Assembly (NCBI RefSeq): GCF_963675165.1
Contig: NC_087383.1
Location: 900,399-964,398, forward strand
Source: Halichondria panicea
Taxonomy: Eukaryota > Porifera > Demospongiae > Suberitida > Halichondriidae
DNA: 64,000 bases
Direction: 5' to 3'
The notes under the pieces are model-generated. The model saw only the letters and a program-made list of their open reading frames with translations. It did not search any database and was not told the DNA's origin. A program made the translations under genes and the position numbers. How positions within the stretch are numbered: the stretch's first letter is position 1; each line of letters starts with the position of its first letter. Shown here piece by piece: positions 25,343 to 36,845 of this stretch.

Positions 25343-28300
25343 CTAGTCAGAATCAGTAGATCCACTATCAGGGTTCATTCTAGTTCTGTAACAGTCCGTC
25401 AGGGTGGAGAGGTCAGAGGTCAACTCAAGGCGACTGTCCTCGTCCAGACAGGTGGTAGAGTAGGCGGAGTAGCGTGTTACATTGGTGGAGCAGAGTTCAG
25501 AGGTTAAAGTGGAGAGCAACTGATGGAGGTTCGGGTCAGATTGGAGAGATGCACATACCGGAGCTGTGGGGGCAAACAAATATTTTATTATTAATAGTTA
25601 TATATATATCTCTGCACACCTTGTTGATTCTTGTGGTACTCTTCAGATAGTATACGTGGATACGGTGGTTTGATTAGCAGGGGTCTCCCCACAATGCATA
25701 GCTGTGTGCTCACGTCAGAGGGGAGGTACTGTGAGAGGTGGTGTGCCAGAGTGTGGGAGGCATGGCGATGGGTGTCAAGGTAACGAGGGTCCTCTTTCGG
25801 ACTGGGGTGGGTGGAAAATTGTTTGTCATAAAAATCTGTTAAATAACAGCGAATCATTTCCGTGGGGTATAAAATTTGTTATTTTACAGTAATAAAAAAA
25901 ATGTAAAAAAAAAAAAGCAATGAACTCACCACAATTGGTAGTTTGAGGGTATTCCCCTCAGAGCAATTGCTTGCGACCAAACTCTGTTGTCGACTTGATT
26001 ACAGAATGGTGTGAGTGGGTGGAGCCTAGCATGTAAAGGGGTGTGGTCTAGCTCTGTAAGGACAGCTGTCCCGGACGGCAGGGAGAGTGGGAGAGAGAGG
26101 GACATAGAACACACCTGTACATAGGGACCAGACGTTTGCAACTCAAGTTATGGAATCAAAGATAGCTCCGTAAACAGGCCTGATTTACAAAAAACACACA
26201 CTTGTTCAGAAAATGGACAATTTGGGCCCAAAATAAATCAATGATCTACCCACTGCATCATAGACACATTTCAAGGATTATAGACTTACTTTTCTGCCAC
26301 GTTGTGCTAGTGCAGCGGATAGCGATGATAGGGAGGTGGGGCTTTGCTCTGTACGATAGAGGAGGGAGAGTGTGTCCAGACCAGTGCCAAACAGACAGGA
26401 GCTGTGGTAAGCTAGTGACGGCTACATGGAGGAGGGAGGGTTACAAGATCACAATCACATCTATCTTCATGTAGATCTACACAACCTTTCATCTCCCTTG
26501 AAATGCAAACTTGTAATAATAATTAGAGAAACTAGTCTACACACTTGAGGTCAATTAGCGTAGCATTTTGCTTTTAAATGTTATTTTAAGTGAGGTGAAA
26601 AGGGCTGTACCTCATATCTTAGCTGAGGCATTCGTCTACAGAGGGTCCCACTGCTTTGGGGGGTCCTCAAGCTGTTCTCCAGCTGTGAGAGGGGGCACAC
26701 CAGAGAGGAGTGCTCACACAGGGCACTCAGACTTAGACAGTGATTGAGTAGCAATGGACGAAACTTGGGCAGCTGTGTGTGTGTATGGGGGGGGGCGGTG
26801 GTAAAGGTCAGACAATTAATACAATACATGTATGTGTGTGTGTGAAACAAGTTAGACAATGTATGTATGCATGTGTGGGCGGGCACAGAAAAGTGAAGAC
26901 AAAATTCGAATTTGTAGCTCTGTAGCTCACTTTGTCCAGTGGCTGTGTGAGTGGAGACGCTAGGAGAGTAAAGAGACCCTTACTAGAGTACTCATCCGCT
27001 ATCTCCATGGCGATGCCACTAGCCACACCCCCAAATCCTCCGTCCCAGTCCACCAGGAGTTGGAAGCCCTGCAAGTGATCACACTCCTCGGAGAAGAAGT
27101 GAAGCTTGTCCTCAAATGAATCACGGAACTGGAGGGAAAATACAAAATGCATTCAATCGGACGTTCGCAACGCAAGTTATGGCCTCTCAAAGTTAGCTTC
27201 GTAAACAGGCTTGATTTAGAAAAAACATCTTATAGCCCACACTTTATTTTTTAAGGCCATAATGAATCCAAAGGCTATATAATCCTGTCGAGACACTTAG
27301 TATCAAAAGCTTGCTTTCTTGACTGAAAATGGGATCCTTTAAGTTCATTATTCCTTCAAGCTCGTAATAGTAGCTATGAGTTACCACAAGCAGTTTATTG
27401 GCCCTTGTAGCAGATAGTGATCTCAAGCCATGCCATATACTGGCACTGCAATTCCTTTGATCTCGAAGGTCAAACGGCAACTTTAATCACCAGCTAATAT
27501 CTGCTGAACTCACTGTTTTGTCCTCCCAGACATTGAGACCAGCTGGGTAGGTGTCAAACCCACCCTCAGATCTACAGGCAATGAACACATACGCGAGTCA
27601 TGCTGTTGTACAAACAAAGTCTCTATAGCACGTGTTTCCTGTGTCAGCAGGTCACTCTCTATAACAATACAGCCTGGTTAAGGGGCGCCCCAAATTCTCA
27701 GCAAAATTAAACTAAGCCACTTCTATTACAGCCACTGTTATTCTGCCCAAGGGTATAACTGTAAATTAAAGGAGAGGTTTTACTCGGAAATTATCTACTG
27801 ACACGTGACATAGCTACAGCTGTCATGTGACAATACTATTGGTTTGCTTACTCCGGGTGAGAGTGTCCTGGCACCATGAGGAGGGAGTTGGGATGTAGGT
27901 GGAGTCTCAGGAAATCTGACCACACCTCCACATTGGAGCTCAAGTCGTACTGTCCGTCGTCCACTTCCTGTCAGGAGAAAAAAAAAGGGGAGGGATTAAC
28001 AATGTTGAACAAGTATTATACTTCATACATGCATGGCTACTAGAAAAAAGTGAATATTCTTCCTACCACAAACACACTTACTTTTGTAGCTAATTACATG
28101 CAATGTATAAATGCAAAAATCCGGATTAATTAGCATCATTCAAGGGCGTATAAAAAGAGAGAGGGCATGCAACTGACTATCAACACTATGTGCGAGCAAA
28201 AACCACCGCCACAAACCCAATATACCGATATACTAAGCACTGTACACTTTACCACCGCCCACTTTATCGCAAGCTGTTGCATGCCCTCTCTCTTTTTATA

Positions 28301-29157
28301 CGCCCTTGGTACTATGTATTTAGTACTGCATGTGTTATGGAGACACCTTGATGGCTCTTTGTCCAGCCTCCACCTCCTCCAAGTGAGAGAGGAACTCATT
28401 CTTCACAGCACCCTCCCTCACCTCCTTGACCACACCCCCTGACCTGTGACACGATAATATGTTAAAATTAATAGAAAATGTGTACTTAATTACAAACACA
28501 AGTATGATCATACGCTAAATTGCACAACAATGAGGATGTTATTAGATGTGTGAGTATGAGGGTTGTGTTGGTGAATCAAGCAGGATGTCAAAAGCTTCTA
28601 GCTGTCATTTGATAAGGCATTGAAACGTTCTATATAGGTGACAGGTGAACACATTCAAATAGAAGCCTGGAAGAGTCAACCCTTGAATCCTTTCATCAGA
28701 TTCGGCCACAAAATGGCATCACTACCGTAACTGCTGGCTAGTAAAGGAATTCACTCACCACTGGCTGTTGCCTTGACTACCAGCTGCCGGCTGATAGAGC
28801 ATCCCCTCCTCCCTCAGAGTGCTCAGACTCCCTGGGAGGTCCAGTGCAATCAGACGAGGAGTGTATGTGTGCTCTCCCTGGGGGGTAGGAGATACGATAA
28901 TAAGTTGTTTAGAGGGTTATTCTTGTGAACCCACTACTTACTCTTAGTGTACGACCCTCTCTGAAGGTGACATCTGTAATAATCTCACGAGGTTCTTGTG
29001 ATGCAAGATCGTACTCAAAAGAGGACTCCTAAAAGAATTAAAATAATATCATATCAGTGCAGGAGGTTGCACTCCACTGTTCCCACCTGCAGGTTCCACA
29101 GGTGTGTGCCAATGAAGTTGGAATAGTGTCCACACTGAATGGTGATCACTTCAGACA
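25343..29157 (-). CDS. MSTO1: Misato homologue MSTO1, the only intact copy
   Basis: Misato is a tubulin/FtsZ-like protein acting in mitochondrial distribution and morphology. About 12 exons: 29157-29087, 29030-28943, 28879-28760, 28440-28345, 27968-27852, 27570-27514, 27127-26930, 26772-26610, about 26420-26290, about 26120-25930, about 25805-25612, and 25565-25343. Readable landmarks in order: [80 protein letters not shown], then [20 protein letters not shown] and HSSLVCPLS, and the C-terminal [19 protein letters not shown]. All match animal MSTO1 in order and spacing. It is head-to-head with secreted gene copy 2 (304 bp between ATGs). A 168-bp MITE lies in intron 4, and repeats of the AACTCAAGTTATGG type lie in two introns. 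Confidence 0.93.
26129..26190. repeat. Dispersed AACTCAAGTTATGG repeat
   Basis: GACGTTTGCAACTCAAGTTA, then ATGG and CGTAAACAGGCCTGATTTA. The same block recurs at 27160-27225 and, as part of a hairpin, at 50500-50800; a shorter trace is at 52227. Confidence 0.7.
27158..27235. repeat. Dispersed AACTCAAGTTATGG repeat, second MSTO1 copy
   Basis: GGACGTTCGCAACGCAAGTT continues with ATGGCCTCTCAAAGTTAGC and CGTAAACAGGCTTGATTTA. It lies in the MSTO1 intron preceding the exon at 27127. Confidence 0.7.
28141..28308. mobile_element. 168-bp MITE with 33-bp inverted ends in MSTO1 intron 4
   Basis: CAAGGGCGTATAAAAAGAGA plus GAGGGCATGCAAC at the left and its inverse at the right are almost perfect. The interior is unrelated. 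No target duplication could be read. Absent from the same intron of MSTO1 relic B. Confidence 0.9.
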
Positions 29158-29461
29158 TTTTTGGGGGGTTTGAGGCGGCTATTAATCAAAGCATGATTCC
29201 AAGCGGCCTGTAATCGAGGCTATCTGCGCCTGCAAACATTAATTTTGCTTCCCTACTAGCCTCGATTCTAGGCCGACTTGAATCGAGGCTACTTCACTAC
29301 ATGTTATTCTACACAATTTTGTACCTGCAGGGATAAAGTTTAATTGCTTGTTCCTGTCAAGTGAGAAGCCCCTGTGTGACTTAGTATCAATAGTGGTGGA
29401 TAGTATATAAAGGTGCCCTAAAATGTTACGTTCACTCAATTTCATTAAGATCAGAAAAGCC
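29158..29461. promoter_or_regulatory. Divergent promoter of MSTO1 and secreted gene copy 2
   Basis: 304 bp between start codons. A TATATAAAG box at 29404-29412 serves the secreted gene. A short inverted pair, CTAGCCTCGATTCTAGGCCG with AATCGAGGCTA (29258-29297), resembles ends of the MITE at 42209. Confidence 0.65.
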
Positions 29462-30419
29462 ATGGAAGTAGTGACTCTGCTGTTTCTGCTCGGTACTGCA
29501 GGATATGTCCATGCAGACTGCTATCCCAGTGATACTGCCTACACTGCAATCATTCAAAATGTATACCATGGAGTTACATCGAACAACTTCCGGCTGACTG
29601 GAAGTGATCAACTCCCAGGATTTATAACCAGAAAACAGCTGTGTGACAGGCTCACATCTCATCACAATAATGGAAAAAAACACTGGAATGGCAAAAACAA
29701 ACCAAGACTTTCTTGGAAATGGCTACATTTCGTCCTCTCAATGTCAAGATGCTCTCACCTACACTCAAGGCTACAACAGCATCACTGGCTGGCAGCGATG
29801 GGATGGTTACCATAGCGGCAAGTGGTATAATACAGTCAATGGAGGTGATAATGATGGTGCCCAATGGAATGCTCCATATTCAACATCGGATGCAAAGCAT
29901 ACGTATGCTGTACAATCAGTGCGATTCGATTCTGATTGGCGCAAAAATAAGTGCCACACCAAATATTCTGGAGTCACCTGTCGCTATGGATGGAATCAAT
30001 CTGGAACTGGGGTAAGTTAATTCTGATACAGCCAGCTAGCTGCATGATAATAAGTAATTAACGTGGTGAAATCAGAAATCCACGTCATCCATGTCTTGGA
30101 TGCATTTGAAACATGCATGATTTTTTTTTCATTCATGTAAGCAAGAAAAACACAACAACAGATGATACATTTTCTTTCTATGCAGGTGCAGTATGTGTGG
30201 GGATGGGACCCAAAAGATGATGATTGCAACAAGAATGGAGTCACACCGGGACATAGAGGTGCAGTTGTGGGTTTCACTTTCACTGTTGGACAGAGCCATT
30301 GCATTGTGTGGGTGACCAAAGAGGAGGCCTTCCTGGAGTGTGTCAAGAATGGCCGCAGGACCAGCACCACCAGCGGTGCTCTAGACTCAGAGGGATATGG
30401 TCAGTGGACCATTCAGTAG
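29462..30419 (+). pseudogene. Small secreted protein, copy 2, with a one-base frameshift
   Basis: Exons 29462-30011 and 30186-30419. The gene matches copies 1 and 3 throughout, with intact TATA box, signal peptide and splice sites. A run of seven A at 29674-29680 (six in copy 3) shifts the frame after DRLTSHHNNG, and the shifted frame ends within about 45 codons. Downstream of the run the original frame is open to the normal stop at 30417. Exon 2 carries a 15-nt insertion relative to copy 3 (giving CNKNGVTPGH). So it is either a very young pseudogene or a homopolymer sequencing error. Confidence 0.8.
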
Positions 30420-30439
30420 AAAACTGACGTATAACATTG

Positions 30440-31610
30440 ATGCAGATAGTTTAATAGTTAGTTGTCATGCCAAAATTACTGGTTTTGACTACGGAACTCT
30501 TAGTTATAGCATTTTTTCTTAAAATAATAATTCTTAATTGATATTTAAACAATCATATTTGAAATAATCATCATATTCTGTAAGTGTTTGTTTGCCTCAG
30601 AATGTGCTACCCCAATAGACACAAAGGGCCATGTAATCATCACAGGAAATAGGAGGTGAATTGGTACAGTATCACCTGGTTTTGAGGTTTGAGGCACACA
30701 TCCCGATAATTGCAAAGAAAACAGATAGTATTATCATGAATTTCAGTGAACATTATTAAGGTCAACCTCAACACTTTTTAACACCAGCGGCAGATCTAAG
30801 GGGGTCTAGTGGCAAGGACTTGCATTTCACCTAAAAAAAAGGTTGTAACCTTTTCAAAACAGTCAGCATGCGCATCAGGACATTAAAAAAAATCAGCACC
30901 TTTACGGACAGCCAGCATGATCTCCAATTAAAAAAACCGCAATGGGTTTGTAAAATTTATTATTTGACTTTACAGCAGTATATGCATGTATCATACAGAA
31001 TACATGTATTGGTCAGAATTACATGCAGTGTTCAGGCGAGACTACCCGCTGTTTAAGCATATCAATAATTATTAGCGGTGGAAAAGAACCTTCAATGTTT
31101 ACTGCTGATAGCTATAGACTATAAACGACCAATTCTGAAGCAGGTTCGGGGCAAACAGCCTGTAAATCAATATGTTGATAGAACGGGCTGAATCAGGACT
31201 GTCACTACCGTGAAAATCCTGCTGTCTACAGTACATAACCCATGGATTTTTTGGCTGTTACGGTATACGATATTTGTAATTATTCACATGAAACAGTTTT
31301 CTAACTTGTGCAGTTTTAAAAAATCAATATGGCTCTGGGGATGTAACCGCTATATACGCGCGCTATGTGAGGTCATTCCAGAATAAATACCCAGGAGTGC
31401 ATGAATTCACTCCTGTATATACCAATCAGATTGCAGTATTTGTGACATGGAGTACAAAAAGAGTTTTGACACTACCCGTTGGGGTCAAAATTTGTCCCTG
31501 GACCAGCCATGCGTGGGCTTTATCCATGCATGGTCTGTCCAAATTGACAAACATTTTTATCTCTCAAATATGAACTAGATTATAATTAGACTTTACATTC
31601 AATTATTAAT
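30440..31610. repeat. Long duplicated 3' flank (copy 2 side)
   Basis: This non-coding block is nearly identical to 34895-35865 plus 39329-39425 on the copy 3 side, including GTCAACCTCAACACTTTTTA and CGGGGCAAACAGCCTGTAAA. A small hairpin, GGACCAGCCATGC / GCATGGTCTGTCC, lies at 31500-31540. No conserved open frame is seen across both copies. Confidence 0.9.
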
Positions 31611-31957
31611 GAATTGTACAGTAAACTCCCCTTTAACGAAATATTGTTCGGCAAACTTGGCCCAAAAAAATTTTTTTTTTTTACGAACTTGCAAAACAGT
31701 GAGTTCATTACTCTATAAATACCTATACTGTGTAAATGTCTAGCAACTAAATAATATAGTTCTGCTTCTATAATAGTCTACTCTCCAAAGTCAAACACTA
31801 GTCCAGTGCCCTTGAGCTTCTCTTCACAGAGTTGGTCAATCTCTGCAGATTGCTCAAGTCGTATTGTCCATCGTCCACTTCCTGTCAGAGAAGGGAGGGG
31901 AGGAATTAGTGAAGGGGATGGTTACATGGCATTGTTGAACTATAATACACAAACTAT

Positions 31958-32133
31958 TACCGTATAGCTGCAAAATTTGGCGGGTATATAATTTAAACTG
32001 GCATCTCTGAGGCGTGGTTACTACAGCAATGACGTTGTGTCCACTGAAAAACTTTTATTTGATTTGGTGATCTTCGGTAAAATCGCCAAATCACCAAATA
32101 AAAACACCCGCCAAATGTTCCAGTTATATGGTA
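31958..32133. mobile_element. 176-bp foldback element, TACCGTATAGC/TTTGGCGGGT type
   Basis: Left end TACCGTATAGCTGCAAAATT plus TGGCGGGT and right end inverse TACCATATAACTGGAACATT plus TGGCGGGT. The interior contains CAGCAATGACGTTGTGTCCA, shared with 22670 and, inverted, with about 42640. Confidence 0.85.
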
Positions 32134-32401
32134 TATTTCATACCGGGAGTGTATTTGTCGTAGCTTTAGCTAGCTATAGTTCTTTAAGTAACAAAAACTC
32201 TCAATTCACAAAAACCACATGGCATAAGCACACAATTAAATCACGTGAGGATAAAATACAGATAATGATAAGTAAATATGTAATAGGTACAAAGAGTTCA
32301 GAGTCCTAAGTATCAGTTACTACAGTATTCTTGTTCATACATGTTTGCTAGCTAATAGCTCTTTAACATTATTCCTACCACACACACACACAATAAAATG
32401 C

Positions 32402-32581
32402 TACAGTGGAACCCCTCTATAACGGACACCTTTGGGGGAAAATGTTTGGCCTTTATACAGAGGTGGCCTTTGTTGAGAGGTTGTTTTGTACACAAACTGT
32501 TCATTTGGGATCTGGGTGCCTGGCCGTTATATAGCAACTAGCCTTTATTTGGAGGTGGTTGTTAACAGAGGTTCCACTGTA
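32402..32581. mobile_element. Tc1/mariner-type MITE with TA target duplication
   Basis: TA-CAGTGGAACC..CTCT at the left and AGAGGTTCCACTG-TA at the right bound a 176-bp interior. The paralogous intron in relic A (22819-22830 and again near 23136) reads GCTATTCTAG with one TA, a true empty site. A fragment of the same family is at about 44974-45050 (GAGGGGTTGTCTTGTACACA). Confidence 0.9.
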
Positions 32582-33866
32582 TTCTAGTTTGTGAAAAAAA
32601 GCAAAGCAAACACAGTTACTATGATGGGTGTGGTTATGAAGTTACCTTGATGGCTCTTTGTCCAGCCTCCACCTCCTCAAAATGAGAGAGGAACTCATTT
32701 TTCACAGCACCCTCCCTAACCTCCTTGACCACACCCCCTGACCTGTGACACGATATGTTCAACAGAAAAGTCTAGTAATCTAATTAACAAGTAAGGTCAT
32801 AGGATATAACTTGCAGGATATTATATGATTATTAACTTTGTATGTGAGAGGAAGGTGTTTGTGAATGAAAGAGGATGTCAAAAGTTTCTAGCTGTCAGGC
32901 TTCTAGCCTATTGATAGGGCATTGAACTTCCCTACTAAACACGTAGAGAACAGGTGTATTATTACTGCAATGGAGGCCTGGAATAGTCAACCCTTAAACT
33001 CTTTCATCGGATCTGGCCACAAAATGACTTCACTACTATAACTATACCGGCTAGTAAAGGGATTCACTCACCACTGGCTGTTGCCTTGACTACCAGCTGC
33101 TGGCTGATAGAGCACCCCCTCCTCCCTCAGAGTGCTCAGACTCCCTGGGAGGTCCAGTGCAATCAGACGAGGAGTGTACATGTGCTCTCACTGTGGGGTA
33201 GGAGACACGGTAATTATTACTCAGTGCGTACGCAGCAAGGGTAGAGTGAATGGTGTGTGTGTGTGTGTGGACACAAAAATGAGCTGTTTAAGAAAACTAT
33301 ACACTTCATGGACTGTTTTAACTGCTTACGGTAAAAAGTTAACGTATCTGTTTTGCCGCTGTTCAATACGAAGCCAATGTACGGGGTGAATGCTCTACTG
33401 AGCATCTTGTTAAGGTTAATTCTTGTGAACCCACTACTTACTCTTAGTGTACGACCCTCTCTGAAGGTGACATCTGTAATAATCTCTCGAGGTTCTTGTG
33501 ATGCAAGATCGTACTCAAAAGAGGACTCCTAAAAGAATTCAAATAATATCACATCAGTGCAGGAGGTTGCACTCCACTGTTCCCACCTGCAGGTTCCACA
33601 GGTGTGTGCCAATGAAGTTGGAATAGTGTCCACACTGAATGGTGATCACTTCATTTTGGGGGTTTGAGGCGGCTATTAATCAAAGCATGATTCCAAGCGG
33701 CCTGTAATCGAGGCTACCTGCGCCTGCGCAAACACATTAATTTTGCATCACTACATGTACTAATATTATTCTACACATTTTTGTACCTGCAGGGATAAAG
33801 TTTAAGTGCTTGTTCCTGTCAAGTGAGAAGCCCCTGTTGTGACTTAGTATCAATAGTGGTGGATAG

Positions 33867-33875
33867 TATATAAAG
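33867..33875 (+). promoter_or_regulatory. TATA box (TATATAAAG) of secreted gene copy 3
   Basis: Lies 57 bp before the ATG of copy 3, in the same context as in copies 1 and 2. Confidence 0.8.
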
Positions 33876-33923
33876 GTGCTCTAAAATGTTACGTTCACTC
33901 AAATCATTAAGATCAGAAAAGCC

Positions 33924-34876
33924 ATGGAAGTAGTGACTCTGCTGTTTCTGCTCGGTACTGCAGGATATGTCCATGCAGACTGCTATCCCGGTGATACTGC
34001 CTACACTGCAATCATTCAAAATGTATACCATGGAGTTACATCGGACAACTTCCGGCTGACTGGAAGTGATCAACTCCCAGGATTTATAACCAGAAAACAG
34101 CTGTGTGACAGGCTCACATCTCATCACAATAATGGAAAAAACACTGGAATGGCACAAACAAACAGAGACTTTCTTGGCCGCTACATTTCGTCCTCTCAAT
34201 GTCAAAATGCTCTCACCTACACTCAAGGCTACAACAGCATCGCTGGCTGGCAGCTATGGGATGGTTACCATAGCGGCAAGTGGTATAATACAGTCAATGG
34301 AGGTGATAATGATGGTGCCCAATGGAATGCTCCATATTCAAAATCGGACGCAAAGCATACGTATGCTGTACAATCAGTGCGATTCGATTCTGATTGGCGC
34401 AAAAATAACTGCCACACCAAGTATTCTGGAGTCACCTGTCGCTATGGATGGAATCAATCTGGAACTGGGGTAAGTTAATTCTGATACAGCCAGCTAGCTG
34501 CATGATAATAAGTAATTAACGTGGTGAAATCAGTAAACTTGAAAACCACGTCATCCATGTCTTGGATGCATTTGAAACATGCATGAATTTTTTTTCATGT
34601 AAGCAAAACTTAATAAGAAAAACACAACAACAGATGATACATTTTCTTTCTATGCAGGTGAAGTATGTGTGGGGATGGGACCCAAAGGATAACCATTGCC
34701 AGAATGGACATAGAGGTGCAGTCGTGGGTTTCACTTTCACTGTTGGACAGAGCCATTGCATTGTGTGGGTGACCGAAGAGGAGGCCTTCCTGGAGTGTGT
34801 CATGAATAACCGCAGGACCAGCACTACCAGCGGTGCTCTAGCCTCAGAGGGATATGGTCAGTGGACCATTCAGTAG
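33924..34876 (+). CDS. Small secreted protein, copy 3, intact; family not recognised
   Basis: Exons 33924-34469 and 34658-34876 (254 aa). The signal peptide is identical to copy 1. The chain contains CYPGDTAYTAIIQNVYHGVT, SSQCQNALTYTQGYNSIAGW, WNAPYSKSDAKHTYAVQSVR and CHTKYSGVTCRYGWNQSGTG in exon 1, and GHRGAVVGFTFTVGQSHCIV and GYGQWTIQ (end) in exon 2. This is probably closest to the ancestral form because it has neither the C-terminal extension of copy 1 nor the frameshift of copy 2. It is divergent from MSTO1 relic B. Function unknown; secretion is inferred from the leader. Confidence 0.87.
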
Positions 34877-34894
34877 AAAACTGACGTATAACAT

Positions 34895-35865
34895 TGATGC
34901 AGATAGTTTAATAGTTAGTTGTCATGCCAAAATTACTGGTTTTGACTTAGTTTATAGCATTTTTCTTAAAATAATCATGATGTTTGAAACAATCATATTT
35001 GAAACAATCATATTCTGTAAGTGTTTGTTTGCCTAAGAATGCGCTACCCCAATAGACACAAATGGCCATATATTCATCACAGGCAATAGGAGGTGAATTG
35101 GTACAGTATCACCTGGTTTTGAGGCTTTGAGGCACACATCCCGATAATTGCAAGAAAACAGATAGTATTATCATGAATTTCAGTGAAGTTATGGCAACAT
35201 TATTAAGGTCAACCTCAACACTTTTTAATACCAGCGGCAGATCTAAGGGGGTCTAGTGGCAAGGACTTGCTAAAAAAAAGGTTGTAAAAATTTATTATTT
35301 GACTTTACAGCAGTATATACATGTATGATACAGAATACATGTATTGGTCAGAATTACAGTGTTCAGGCGAGACTACCCGCTGTTTAAGCAGATCAATAAT
35401 TATTAGCGGTGGAAAAGAACCTTCAATCATAGATACTATAAATTACTGTAATTTATAGTATCTATGCTTCAATGTTTACTGCTGATAGACTATAAACGAC
35501 CAATTCTGAAGCAGGTTCGGGGCAAACAGCCTGTAAATCAATATGTTGATAGAACGGGCTGAATCAGGACAGTCACTGCCGTGAAAATCCTGCTGTCTAC
35601 AGTACATAACCCATGGATTTTTTGGCTGTTACGGTATACGATATTATTTTGTAATTATTCACATGAAACAGTTTTCTAACTTGTGCAGTTTTTAAAAATC
35701 AATATGGCTCTGGGGATGTAACCGCTATATACGCTATGTGAGGTCATTCCAGAATAAATACCCAGGAGTGCATGAATTCACTCCTGTATATACCAATCAG
35801 ATTGCAGTATTTGTGACATGGAGTACAAAAAGAGTTTTGATACTACCCGTTGGTGTCAAAATTTG
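34895..35865. repeat. Long duplicated 3' flank (copy 3 side)
   Basis: Partner of 30440-31500. It differs by a deletion near 35275, a 39-bp palindrome insertion at 35428 and the transposon that begins at 35866. Confidence 0.9.
35428..35466. repeat. 39-bp perfect palindrome flanked by 7-bp direct repeats
   Basis: CATAGATACTATAAATTAC, one T, then its exact inverse. CTTCAAT stands on both sides (35421-35427 and 35467-35473). The paralogous block has one CTTCAAT (31090-31096) and no palindrome. Confidence 0.95.
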
Positions 35866-36845
35866 CAGAGGCGGATCCAGGGGGAGATCCAAGGGAGCAA
35901 AGGAACCCCCCTTTTGCTCAAAATATTAAAATTGATTTTTAGCAATCTACAGTCATTTACAGTCATGTTTTACCTATTCTACTTATGTAGTAATGTCAAT
36001 ACCTGCATGTAGTCCACTCTAGAAGGAACAGAACTTAGCTAAAAGCAGTGGCAGCTTCTTTACTCTTTTTCAACTGATCGCGTTGCAAAAACTGCATAGT
36101 AAGCAGTAATTAATTGGATACAAGATGGGCCACATCCATGTGTGTGTCCAGTGGTCATGCAGCTTTGATTGTGGTAATTATGTTCAACCAGACTTACTTA
36201 TTATACAACAATGAGTAACAGGAAGAGACCAAGTCAAGTGCCAATTTCAACATTCTTCAAAAAGAGTAAAGCAAGTACGGTTTCACATAAATAAAAATCC
36301 AAATCATATAAATAAGGAGCTGCCTTGAGAGAGTGCCATGTGATGACATATCCAAATGTGAATCTTCTGTTGACATTGGCTCTGACACTTCCTATTACAT
36401 CTTGTGAGAGCGAGAGGAGTTTCAGCCAACTAAAAACTTATTAAGACAGCCCGACGTGCTACCATGTCGGAAATCGAGATTGGGTTCACTTGCTTTAATG
36501 AATATCAATCGTGACCGATGCAACCAGCTTTTGTCTGCAGAAAATATGAAAAAACTAGTAGTATCATACAGCCAGCTACACCCAAGGAGAATGAAACTCC
36601 CTTTTATGCTACCTGATGATTGAATGTCTTTATAATTATGTGTTTTTTACAATTAATTATTAAATACGCTAAGCTCTTGTATAAAAATTAGTCATTTACT
36701 CACTCACACACTTACTTAACTTCTTGATCTTACTATCACTGGACTGGAGCCATAGCTATAGCTAGACATAATCTTACATCTACTACGGTACTATAATACC
36801 TCCCTAGCCCTTGGCCTAGCACTCAGGTGACAGGAACGACACCGG

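Larger units (their letters stand above)
31800..33655 (-). pseudogene. MSTO1 relic B (exons 1-4 and part of 5)
   Basis: Exon 1 (about 33655-33590), exon 2 (about 33531-33444), exon 3 (about 33185-33070), exon 4 (about 32750-32645) and the first bases of exon 5 (about 31882-31850) match MSTO1. The rest of the gene is missing and the sequence departs into unrelated DNA near 31845. At the start codon a 5-bp deletion leaves ATG followed by AAG and TGA, so translation from the normal start would end at once. A mariner-type MITE and a foldback element lie in its introns. Confidence 0.87.

Noticed and set aside
30868-31573. Short frames in the duplicated 3' flank
   Set aside because: The two paralogous blocks do not preserve the same frames, as expected for non-coding DNA.
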